DNA from: an uncultured Prevotellaceae bacterium
GTDB lineage: Bacteria > Bacteroidota > Bacteroidia > Bacteroidales > Bacteroidaceae
NCBI GenBank assembly: GCA_937877605.1
Contig: CALFJA010000119.1
Coordinates: 1 to 11,082 of the forward strand
Direction: 5' to 3'
DNA length: 11,082 nucleotides
Shown here: piece after piece, positions 1 to 5,817 of the stretch
Layout of the letters: each line of letters begins with the position of its first letter
How positions within the stretch are numbered: the first letter of the stretch is position 1
Notes under the pieces: model-generated
What the model saw: the letters and a program-made list of their open reading frames with translations, nothing else
Database searches by the model: none
Told to the model about the DNA's origin: nothing
Position numbers and translations under genes: made by a program

Positions 1-52
1 GCGCACTACGTTCGGGACGTAGGGGTCGGGCGTTCGAGTCGCCTCATCCCGA
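1..52 (+). tRNA. tRNA-Pro, anticodon CGG (5' part outside the window)
   Basis: This is the 3' part of a proline tRNA. Visible parts are the 3' strand of the D stem (GCGC, 1-4), the anticodon stem CTACG (6-10) paired with CGTAG (18-22), a 7-nt loop TTCGGGA with anticodon CGG at 13-15, a 5-nt variable loop, and the T arm GGGCG / TTCGAGT / CGCCT (28-44). The acceptor 3' strand CATCCCG (45-51) and discriminator A (52) follow. The next bases are CA, so CCA is not encoded and must be added by the CCA-adding enzyme, as is common in Bacteroidetes. The tRNA reads codon CCG. The acceptor 5' strand and D arm lie before position 1. Confidence 0.93.
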
Positions 53-55
53 CAA

Positions 56-92
56 GAGGAGGCTAATCCGAAAGGATATGCCTTCTTTTTTT
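56..92 (+). terminator. Rho-independent terminator of tRNA-Pro
   Basis: The stem is GAGGAGGC (56-63) with GCCTTCTT (80-87), including two G-U pairs. An inner stem ATCC (66-69) / GGAT (74-77) is capped by a GAAA tetraloop (70-73). A run of T follows through 92. It starts 4 nt after the tRNA discriminator base. Confidence 0.85.
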
Positions 93-100
93 GTTTGTAA

Positions 101-141
101 GGGACGCAGGGGTCTGAGCCAAAGGCCGTTTCATCCCGACA
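101..141 (+). other. Degenerate copy of the tRNA-Pro 3' end
   Basis: Aligned without gaps at an offset of 87 bp to tRNA positions 14-54, this segment matches at about 28 of 41 positions. The first 14 nt (101-114) differ by one base, and the last 11 nt (131-141, TCATCCCGACA) are identical. The T arm between them is destroyed: TGAGC (115-119) and CGTTT (127-131) do not form a T stem. There is no anticodon stem, so this is not a working tRNA. It could be a leftover of a tandem tRNA duplication, an attachment-site remnant from an old integration event, or a small RNA derived from tRNA. Confidence 0.6.
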
Positions 142-171
142 AAGAGGGTAACTTTTGTAGCTCTTTTTTTT
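141..171 (+). terminator. Second terminator, after the tRNA-like fragment
   Basis: The stem AAAGAG (141-146) pairs with CTCTTT (161-166) across a 14-nt loop, and T runs through 171. It sits behind the degenerate tRNA end as the first terminator sits behind the real tRNA. The stem is short and AT-rich, so it is weaker than the first. Confidence 0.6.
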
Positions 172-200
172 ATTTTCGTGTCAACGGCGGGGGCGGATTG

Positions 201-588
201 GTAAAATATTTTTACAAATGGAGGCGAGTGTGCAATGCTGCAAAGAGATGAAAGAAATGCATTTTTGCGCCATTTCATCGGCAAATTCTGGCAAAAATCC
301 TTACGCAAAATATGCAAGTGAGCCCCACTTGTATTTCCCTTTCCGCCCTTTCGCACCGTAAAACGCAGGCGGACGCACTGCAACTGAGGCCCATTCTGGT
401 TGCAAAAGGGGCTCACTCGGGAAACGAAATTTTAGAGAAAATTCTACGACTGGACTTAAAATGCTAAATATCAGCCAGTTGCTGAATTTGCGATTTTTTG
501 CCGTTTTTCGGGCAAAAGTGTTCTCCCCGGCAAAAAATCTGACAAAAACGGCAGTGCGGAGAGGTGTGTGCAGGTAAACATTTTTGAC
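201..588 (-). repeat. 388-bp dispersed intergenic repeat, copy 1
   Basis: Read on the minus strand, this block begins with the 15-mer GTCAAAAATGTTTAC (588-574) and ends with GTAAAAATATTTTAC (215-201). The two ends match each other at 13 of 15 positions. It is the partner of the block at 8750-9135. Shared pieces are GTTTACCTGCACAC at the start, GCAAAAAATCGC at element offset 88-99, and ATTGCACACT at offset 353-362. Inside, AGTGAGCCCC (317-326) pairs perfectly with GGGGCTCACT (408-417), and 315-331 is a small hairpin (CAAGTG / CACTTG). No protein is credible here: open frames are short and not conserved between copies. It fills the gene-free stretch between the tRNA region and the gene ending at 590, starting 1 nt after that gene's stop codon. 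Confidence 0.75.
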
Positions 589-589
589 A

Positions 590-964
590 TTACCACCCCG
601 GTGGCAGGACGATGTTCTCATCGTTGTGGGCCTCGGCAAAGAGCGGTGCAATCTCACTGTCGGTAAAACCGGCAATGCCGCAGCCGATGCGTGTCACGAG
701 GAAAATCAGTTCGCGGTGCTCGCGTGCAAAGGCAATGAACTCGTCCACATACGGGCGTATGGTCTCCACGCCGCCCTGCATGGTGGGAATGGCATAGCTT
801 CTGCCCTGCAGGCCCACGCCCTGTCCCATGATGGCACCGAACTTCCGGTAGGCGGCATAGGCCGCTCCGCCGCCGTGCATACCGCGCAGATTGCTGCCGA
901 AAACGAATATTTCGCAGGGGGCAAGTTCGTTGATAAACTCGGGAGTTGTCCGTTTCTTTTCCAT
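590..964 (-). CDS. Small macro-like protein (A1S_2505-type family)
   Basis: This 124-aa protein is of a small soluble family found in phages and many Bacteroidetes. I recall the family as A1S_2505-like, with a presumed macro-domain-like fold; its biochemical role is not established. The sequence shows a glycine-rich core, FVFGSNLRGMHGGGAA (20-35), then GQGVGLQGRSYAIPT (47-61), and RIGCGIAGF (92-100). These resemble the nucleotide-binding loops of macrodomains that bind ADP-ribose. There is no signal peptide or membrane segment. The start at 964 is preceded by AGAGGAAAG, a fair ribosome-binding site. The gene lies 102 nt downstream of radC on the same strand and may be read with it. It ends abruptly at LPPGW, 1 nt before the repeat at 201-588, so its original C-terminus may have been shortened. 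An ADP-ribose or nucleotide ligand is inference only. Confidence 0.75.
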   Translation of the reverse strand: MEKKRTTPEFINELAPCEIFVFGSNLRGMHGGGAAYAAYRKFGAIMGQGVGLQGRSYAIPTMQGGVETIRPYVDEFIAFAREHRELIFLVTRIGCGIAGFTDSEIAPLFAEAHNDENIVLPPGW

Positions 965-1030
965 CTGTCTTTCCTCTATTTCTGTTTTCCCAAATCAATT
1001 CCTTCCTGCCGGATGAGGTTTGTCTTACAA

Positions 1031-1065
1031 TGGTAATTGGTTATTGGCTATTGTTAATTGTAACT
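1031..1065. repeat. Five degenerate 7-nt tandem repeats
   Basis: Five adjacent heptamers are seen: TGGTAAT, TGGTTAT, TGGCTAT, TGTTAAT, TGTAACT. On the minus strand they read as ATTAACA / ATAACCA variants. They fill the gap directly downstream of the radC stop codon. AT-rich heptamer arrays of this kind occur in gene gaps of Bacteroidales; no function is known to me. Confidence 0.6.
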
Positions 1066-1066
1066 G

Positions 1067-1753
1067 TCAGATTTTTCCCTGCTCGCGGTAGCTGTAGTAG
1101 CCGCCCTCCGCCACGATGACATGATCCAGGAAATAGACACGCATGGTCTGGCAGGCCTTTGCCAGCTGCTCCGTTATGCGGTTGTCGTCGGTGCTGGGGC
1201 GCAGGTTTCCCGACGGATGGTTATGGCACAATGCCAACACTGTGGCATTGCTCACGAGTGCCTCCTTGAGAATCAGCCTCACATCGACGGCCGTCTCGGT
1301 GAAGCCTCCCCGTGAGATGCGCACGCGGCGAATCAGTTTGTAGGCATTGTTCATGAGGATGATCCACGCCTCTTCCACGCTGTTGTCGCGCAACTGGTGG
1401 TACATGTATTTGTAGATGTCGGTGGCCGACTGGAACTTTGGCGGCTCCTCTGTCGGCTGCTGTGCACGGCGGCGGCCCAGTTCGCAGGCGGCTGCGATGC
1501 TGACGGCCTTCGCCTCGCCGATACCCTTGTAGGTCATGAGTTCCTCTATCGACTTCTTCCCGAGCGTGCTGAGGCTGCGGTTGCAGTCGTCAAGGATGCG
1601 GTTGACCAGCGTCACGGCATTTTCCTCGGCATTGCCGGAGCCGATGAGGATGGCCAGCAGCTCGGCATCGGAGAGCGACTCCGGACCGTTGTCAATCAGA
1701 CGCTCACGCGGTTGCTGCTCGCGCGACCACTTGTTGATGGATAACTTCGTCAT
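1067..1753 (-). CDS. radC: RadC family protein (JAMM/MPN domain)
   Basis: This 228-aa protein has the full RadC layout. The N-terminal RPRERL-like region is present as QPRERLIDNGPESLSDAELL (14-33). A helix-hairpin-helix follows around MTYKGIGEAKAVSI (73-86), then a C-terminal JAMM metalloprotease-like domain. The metal-site signature is complete: E164, then HNHPSG (177-182), PS (186-187) and D190. The length equals the usual family size. Despite the name, a DNA-repair role is not well supported; the biochemical function is unknown, and a zinc-dependent hydrolase activity is predicted from the fold. Its ATG overlaps the stop of the upstream glycosyltransferase as ATGA (1750-1753), which suggests translational coupling. 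The family is certain; the role is not. Confidence 0.95.
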   Translation of the reverse strand: MTKLSINKWSREQQPRERLIDNGPESLSDAELLAILIGSGNAEENAVTLVNRILDDCNRSLSTLGKKSIEELMTYKGIGEAKAVSIAAACELGRRRAQQPTEEPPKFQSATDIYKYMYHQLRDNSVEEAWIILMNNAYKLIRRVRISRGGFTETAVDVRLILKEALVSNATVLALCHNHPSGNLRPSTDDNRITEQLAKACQTMRVYFLDHVIVAEGGYYSYREQGKI

Positions 1754-2766
1754 GCGTAGAAATTCTTTTCAAAAGCCTGGAACTCGTCTTGACGGCACAC
1801 GCAGCGCTTCCACCACGCTTCGATGAAGCCAAAGCCGTAGCCCATCAGCTGGACAAAGGCCGCACAGACCGAAAGCAGGCCGATTTTCAGGCTGCGGTAG
1901 AACCGCGTGGCATCGGCAAAGACCAGCACCACATACAGCAGCAAGGGCAACAGGGGAAGCCACACCAGCCGGCAAATGCCCAGGCAGAGCCCCAGCAGCG
2001 ATAACAGCAGGCACGAAAGGGTGCCCACGGTGAACACTGCGGGAAGCATGTGGACAGGTTTCAGGCTGTCGGGATACTTCTTGTAGAGATTGATACGGGC
2101 TATGCCGCTGTTATAGACCTGCCGGAAAAACTTGCGGAAGTCGGTCCTACGCTTGTGCCAAACCCATGCCTCGGGGAACAGCCGGCACCGATAGCCGCCC
2201 TTGAAGATACGGATGGAGAAGTCGATATCCTCGCCGAAACGCATCTTGGAGAAACCGCCCAGCGACTCGTACACCTCTTTCCGTATGCCCATATTGAACG
2301 AGCGGGGATAGAACTTGTCCAGTTTCTTCTTCCCGCCGCGTATGCCTCCCGTGGTGAAAAACGAGGTCATGCTGTAGGAAATGGCCTTCTGCACATCGGT
2401 GAAGGAGTCGTTTGCCGCATCGGAACCTCCGAAGGCGTCCGCCTCCTCACGCTGCAACTCACGCTCCACGGCCTGCAGGTAGCCCTCGGGCAGCACCACA
2501 TCGGAGTCGAGCACAATCAAATAGTCGCCCGATGCACGCTCGGCACCGTAGTTACGGCTCTGCCCCGGCCCGCTGTTCGCCTTGCTGAAATAGTGCAATG
2601 GCAACTGTGCCGCATACTTCCGGCACACAGTCTCGCTGCTGATGCTTGACCCGTCCTCCACCACTACCACCTCGAAGTCGGTGAAAGTCTGCCTGGTGAG
2701 GCTGTCGAGCAGTTCGTCCAGTTCGTCGGGACGGTTGTAGACGGGGATGATGATGCTGTATTTCAT
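1750..2766 (-). CDS. Membrane-anchored family 2 glycosyltransferase
   Basis: This 338-aa enzyme has an N-terminal GT-A domain of family GT2: SIIIPVYNRPDEL (4-16), a nucleotide-binding VVVEDGS (34-40), the DXD metal site D87-S-D89, and a GED acidic motif (178-180) where the catalytic base is expected. The C-terminal third carries hydrophobic stretches at about 242-262, 265-285 and 294-314, so it should sit in the inner membrane with the catalytic domain in the cytoplasm. Sugar donor and acceptor cannot be read from the sequence. Likely products are a surface glycan, lipid-linked sugar or glycosylated lipid. The gene stands alone rather than in a polysaccharide cluster and overlaps radC by 4 nt. 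It follows the efp terminator, so it probably has its own promoter, which I could not identify. Confidence 0.9.
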   Translation of the reverse strand: MKYSIIIPVYNRPDELDELLDSLTRQTFTDFEVVVVEDGSSISSETVCRKYAAQLPLHYFSKANSGPGQSRNYGAERASGDYLIVLDSDVVLPEGYLQAVERELQREEADAFGGSDAANDSFTDVQKAISYSMTSFFTTGGIRGGKKKLDKFYPRSFNMGIRKEVYESLGGFSKMRFGEDIDFSIRIFKGGYRCRLFPEAWVWHKRRTDFRKFFRQVYNSGIARINLYKKYPDSLKPVHMLPAVFTVGTLSCLLLSLLGLCLGICRLVWLPLLPLLLYVVLVFADATRFYRSLKIGLLSVCAAFVQLMGYGFGFIEAWWKRCVCRQDEFQAFEKNFYA

Positions 2767-2803
2767 GGTCGGTATGTTGGATTAACATGGGCATTCCGAA
2801 AAC

Positions 2804-2859
2804 AAAAAAGGTAAAAAAGAGCAGAAAACCAAACAGTTTTCCCGTCCTTTTTACCTTTT
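2804..2859 (-). terminator. Terminator of efp
   Basis: Read on the minus strand, AAAAGGTAAAAAG (2859-2847) pairs with CTTTTTTACCTTTT further on (2819-2806), with an inner stem GAAAAC / GTTTTC around 2841-2824. The T-rich 3' arm can act as the U-tract. The structure is symmetric enough to work on either strand. It separates efp from the glycosyltransferase gene. Confidence 0.7.
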
Positions 2860-2878
2860 CCGGTTCTGTTCTTGAATA

Positions 2879-3445
2879 TTATTCCTTTACGCGTTGCAGA
2901 TAGCTTCCGTCCCTGGTGTCCACCTGAATCAGGTCGCCCTCGTTGATGAAGAGGGGCACGCGCACTTCCACACCCGTCTCCAGGGTGGCCGGCTTGGTGG
3001 CATTCGTAGCGGTATCGCCCTTTACGCCCGGCTCAGAGTGCGTGATACGCAGGTTGGTCTTTACCGGCATCTCGGCGTAGAGGATGGTATTGGTGTCTGC
3101 ATCGCTGACAACCTCGACGGTATCGCTCTCCTTCATGAAGTCAACACCCGTAATGAGGTCCTTCGCAATGGGGATTTGCTCGTATGTTTCGTTGTTCATG
3201 AAGATATAGTCGGCACCGTCCAGATAGAGATACTGGTAGGGACGACGCTCCACGCGGACATCTTCCAGTGACTCGCCAATGTTGAAACGCTTTTCCAGAA
3301 CTCTGCCGCTAACCACGTCCTTCAGGGTGGTACGCATGATGGTGTTGCCCTTACCTGGCTTGACATGCAGGAAATCGATGCAGAAATACAACTTGCCATC
3401 CATGCGGATGCAGGTACCTTTCTTAATGTCTTGAGATTTAATCAT
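2879..3445 (-). CDS. efp: Translation elongation factor P
   Basis: EF-P binds the ribosome between the P and E sites and helps peptide-bond formation at proline runs. The 188-aa length is typical. Three beta domains can be followed: the N-terminal KOW-like domain with the tip loop KPGKGNT (29-35), a middle OB domain, and a C-terminal OB domain with the family ending GDLIQVDTRDGSYLQRV. The tip residue is K32. In other bacteria it is a lysine modified by EpmA/EpmB or an arginine rhamnosylated by EarP; neither helper gene is in the window, so the modification state here is unknown. The gene is transcribed away from rpmH, sharing a 205-bp intergenic region with it. Confidence 0.98.
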   Translation of the reverse strand: MIKSQDIKKGTCIRMDGKLYFCIDFLHVKPGKGNTIMRTTLKDVVSGRVLEKRFNIGESLEDVRVERRPYQYLYLDGADYIFMNNETYEQIPIAKDLITGVDFMKESDTVEVVSDADTNTILYAEMPVKTNLRITHSEPGVKGDTATNATKPATLETGVEVRVPLFINEGDLIQVDTRDGSYLQRVKE

Positions 3446-3505
3446 CGGTCAATGTATTTATATGTTAATAATATTTTGTGCCGTATTCTTCCATTTAAGG
3501 CACTG

Positions 3506-3513
3506 CAAAGGTA
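3506..3513 (-). promoter_or_regulatory. Probable -7 promoter element of efp
   Basis: On the minus strand the sequence is TACCTTTG, an exact match to the Bacteroidetes -7 consensus TAnnTTTG, about 60 nt upstream of the efp ATG. No clear TTTG -33 element was found 19-21 nt further up. Confidence 0.55.
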
Positions 3514-3563
3514 GGATTTTTTTGGCATATCCCTACATTTTTGACTGAAAAAACAACGAAATC

Positions 3564-3594
3564 TTTGCGAATTAAAAAAATATCTGTACTTTTG
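3564..3594 (+). promoter_or_regulatory. Promoter of rpmH
   Basis: A TTTG -33 element (3564-3567) and a TACTTTTG -7 element (3587-3594) are separated by 19 bp. Both match the Bacteroidetes primary sigma factor consensus exactly. Transcription would start near 3600, leaving a leader of about 50 nt before the ATG at 3651. Confidence 0.8.
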
Positions 3595-3650
3595 CAGTCC
3601 GAATTGTTTGTTTATATCGCAGAACAATAACAATAAAATCGACATACAAA

Positions 3651-3806
3651 ATGAAAAGAACATTTCAGCCCCACAACCGCAGAAGAGTGAACAAGCACGG
3701 GTTCCGTGAGCGCATGGCCACCAAGAACGGCCGTCGCGTGCTTGCCGCTCGCAGGGCAAAAGGACGCAAGAAACTGACCGTTTCTGACGAAAATCACGGT
3801 AAATAA
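3651..3806 (+). CDS. rpmH: 50S ribosomal protein L34
   Basis: This 51-aa, highly basic protein is a component of the large ribosomal subunit. It begins MKRTFQPHNRRRVNKHGFRE and contains the L34 signature region with R-M-A-T-K-N-G-R-R-V-L, A-R-R-A-K-G-R-K. It carries a short extra tail after the lysine-rich core, ending VSDENHGK, which is usual in Bacteroidetes; many other bacteria end just after the KGRxxL motif. The gene has its own promoter and a strong terminator, so it is probably transcribed alone. In many bacteria rpmH sits next to rnpA and the origin of replication, but here it lies opposite efp, an arrangement I associate with Bacteroidales. Confidence 0.97.
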   Translation: MKRTFQPHNRRRVNKHGFRERMATKNGRRVLAARRAKGRKKLTVSDENHGK

Positions 3807-3843
3807 CATTGCTGCAGGAAGGGCGCTGAGCCCCTCCACAGGC

Positions 3844-3885
3844 AAGAAAGCGTACGAGTCGGCATGATTCGTACGCTTTCTTTTT
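3844..3885 (+). terminator. Terminator of rpmH
   Basis: This is a perfect 14-bp stem, AAGAAAGCGTACGA (3844-3857) with TCGTACGCTTTCTT (3869-3882), with an 11-nt loop and a T run ending at 3885. It is the strongest terminator in the window. Confidence 0.92.
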
Positions 3886-3956
3886 GTGCCACGGCCTGCC
3901 GCCTCCACCGCAACAGCCTTGAAAAAATACGGCAGTCGAGGTGAAATAAAAATGCG

Positions 3957-3978
3957 TTTTTCATACATATATGAAAAA
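3957..3978. promoter_or_regulatory. Palindrome over the -33 region of the PASTA operon promoter
   Basis: A perfect inverted repeat, TTTTTCATA (3957-3965) and TATGAAAAA (3970-3978), has a 4-nt centre CATA. It lies where the -33 element of the promoter at 3985-3992 should be, and no TTTG is found there. It could be a regulator's binding site, or simply an AT-rich palindrome. Confidence 0.4.
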
Positions 3979-3984
3979 ATATCT

Positions 3985-3992
3985 TACCTTTG
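3985..3992 (+). promoter_or_regulatory. -7 promoter element of the five-gene operon
   Basis: TACCTTTG matches TAnnTTTG exactly, 29 nt before the ATG at 4022. Because transcription would start near 4000, the earlier in-frame ATG at 3971 cannot be the start of the PASTA protein. Confidence 0.65.
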
Positions 3993-4021
3993 TGGCATCG
4001 TTCCAACGAAACGCAGTCACT

Positions 4022-4714
4022 ATGAAAGTTAAAGAGTTCTTCCATCAGCTGGCAAGCAAGGCCGTACTTTTCAACCTGCTTGCCATCATCCTCGTCGGTT
4101 TCGCACTGCTCATCGGCACCAGCTATGTCATAGAAGCCTACACCAATCATGGCGAGAAAGTGGTAGTGCCCAGCCTGCGGCACAAGTCTTTCGACCAAGC
4201 CAAGCAACTCTTGAAGGAGAAGGGACTGCGAATCGAGGTCAGCGACACCGGCTATGTGAAGACGCTTCCCCCCGACTGCATACTTGAGCAGGGACTGGAA
4301 CCGGGGCAAATAGTCAAGCCCGGCCGTATAGTCACCGTCATTATCAACTCAACCCATACGCCAACCATCACATTGCCGGACATTATCGACAACAGTTCCC
4401 TGCGCGAGGCGATGGCCAAACTCACCTCACTCGGTTTCAAACTGGGCCAGCCCGAATTCATCACCGGTGAGAAAGACTGGGTCTACGGTGTGAAAGTGAA
4501 CGGCAAGAATGTCGTTACCGGTGCGAAGATTCCCGTCGATGCCGTCCTCATCATCCAGGCAGGCAACGGCATGCAGAGCGAGGCTGACTCCATCACCTTC
4601 TACATTCCGGATGTCGAAGCAGCCCCGGAATTTGAAGAGGAAGGCGAGTTTGAAGAAATAGAAATCGTGGAAGAGCCCGTCGAGCCGACCACAACAGCAA
4701 TCCCAACCGAATAG
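4022..4714 (+). CDS. PASTA domain membrane protein
   Basis: This 230-aa protein has a short cytoplasmic N-terminus, one membrane segment (about 14-37, AVLFNLLAIILVGFALLIGT) and an outside part with two PASTA domains: about 47-110 (VVVPSLRHKSFDQAKQLL...VTVIINS) and about 116-182 (ITLPDIIDNSSLREAMAKL...VLIIQAGN). A strongly acidic tail (202-222, rich in E) and a Thr/Pro end follow. PASTA domains bind peptidoglycan fragments or beta-lactams in Ser/Thr kinases and penicillin-binding proteins. Here neither kinase nor transpeptidase is attached. An in-frame ATG at 3971 would add 17 residues but lies upstream of the promoter's -7 element. It is the first gene of an operon with ddl, which agrees with a wall-related role, by inference. 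Confidence 0.9.
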   Translation: MKVKEFFHQLASKAVLFNLLAIILVGFALLIGTSYVIEAYTNHGEKVVVPSLRHKSFDQAKQLLKEKGLRIEVSDTGYVKTLPPDCILEQGLEPGQIVKPGRIVTVIINSTHTPTITLPDIIDNSSLREAMAKLTSLGFKLGQPEFITGEKDWVYGVKVNGKNVVTGAKIPVDAVLIIQAGNGMQSEADSITFYIPDVEAAPEFEEEGEFEEIEIVEEPVEPTTTAIPTE

Positions 4715-4718
4715 ACTC

Positions 4719-5804
4719 ATGCCGCTCAACCGTCTGGAAGAACCACTCGTGGAGCCCATCGACGACATGGACGAAGAGCAGCAACAACTGTTTGAGCACA
4801 TCCGCATCGCCGTGGACAAGGGACAGGCACCGCTGCGCATAGACAAATACATGACGGAGAAACTCCAACACTCCTCCCGTAACCGCATACAACAGGCCGC
4901 AGATGCCGGTTTCATCCATGTAAACGACCGGCCGGTGAAGAGCAACTACAAGGTACGGCCCGGCGATGTGATTACACTCATGCTCAGCCAGCCGCCCCAC
5001 GACAGCACCATCGAGCCGGAGGATATCCCGCTAAGCATTGCATACGAGGACGACCAGTTGCTCATTGTCAACAAGGAAGCCGGCATGGTGGTCCACCCGG
5101 GAGCCGGAAACTTCCACGGAACGCTCATCAATGCCGTGGCATATCACCTGAAGGACCTCCCCAACTTCGACGCCAACGATCCGGAGGTGGGGCTCGTCCA
5201 CAGGATAGACAAAGACACCAGCGGTCTGATTGCCATTGCAAAAACCCCCGAAGCGAAGTCAAACCTCGGACTGCAGTTCTTCAACAAGACTACCCACCGC
5301 ACCTACCAGGCGCTTGTCTGGGCCAACTTCACGGAAGACAACGGCACCATCGAGGGCAACATTGCCCGCGACCCAAGAGACCGGTTGCGCATGACGGTGC
5401 TGCCACCCGACAGCCCTGAAGGCAAACCTGCCGTCACCCACTATCGCGTGCTGGAGCGATTCGGCTATGTAACGCTCGTGGAATGCCGGCTCGAGACCGG
5501 TCGCACGCACCAAATCCGGGTCCACATGAAGCACATAGGGCATCCTCTTTTCGGCGACGAAAAGTACGGGGGACGGGAGATTCTCCGTGGAAACCGCAGT
5601 TCTTCCTACAAAGCTTTCATCCAGAATTGCTTCCAGTGCTGCAACCGCCAGGCCCTGCATGCCAAGACGCTGGGGTTCGTCCACCCCAAGACCCACCGGC
5701 AGATGGACTTCGACTCCCCGCTGCCCGCCGACATGGAAAGCCTCCTCTGCAAGTGGAGGAAATTCATCAACGGCACCACCACCGACACATTCGAGACAAC
5801 ATAA
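4719..5804 (+). CDS. rluD: RluA/RluD-type pseudouridine synthase
   Basis: This 361-aa enzyme converts uridine to pseudouridine in RNA, most likely in 23S rRNA (E. coli RluD modifies 1911, 1915 and 1917). An S4 RNA-binding domain (about 38-98) begins with RIDKYMTEKLQHSSRNRIQQ. The catalytic domain contains HRIDKDTSGL (161-170) with the nucleophile D164, and the later motifs LETGRTHQIRVHMKHIGHPL and ALHAKTLGFVHP are typical. The acidic N-terminal extension before the S4 domain is common in Bacteroidetes copies. The gene starts 4 nt after the PASTA stop, so it is probably coupled to it. The subfamily assignment rests on the S4 domain and motif form; target sites are inferred. Confidence 0.93.
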   Translation: MPLNRLEEPLVEPIDDMDEEQQQLFEHIRIAVDKGQAPLRIDKYMTEKLQHSSRNRIQQAADAGFIHVNDRPVKSNYKVRPGDVITLMLSQPPHDSTIEPEDIPLSIAYEDDQLLIVNKEAGMVVHPGAGNFHGTLINAVAYHLKDLPNFDANDPEVGLVHRIDKDTSGLIAIAKTPEAKSNLGLQFFNKTTHRTYQALVWANFTEDNGTIEGNIARDPRDRLRMTVLPPDSPEGKPAVTHYRVLERFGYVTLVECRLETGRTHQIRVHMKHIGHPLFGDEKYGGREILRGNRSSSYKAFIQNCFQCCNRQALHAKTLGFVHPKTHRQMDFDSPLPADMESLLCKWRKFINGTTTDTFETT

Positions 5805-5817
5805 CAACACATACACC

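Noticed and set aside
63..675. Short open frames in the first intergenic region, such as 63-416 and 301-675 on the minus strand
   Set aside because: They cross terminators, the repeat and the end of a real gene, and are not preserved in the other repeat copy.
2050..2649. Plus-strand open frame of 199 codons opposite the glycosyltransferase
   Set aside because: Antisense shadow; the minus-strand protein has the DXD and other family motifs, the plus-strand frame has none.
5587..5817. N-terminal extension of the D-Ala-D-Ala ligase frame into rluD
   Set aside because: The extra 77 residues are rluD sequence read in another frame; the ligase fold begins at ATG 5818.
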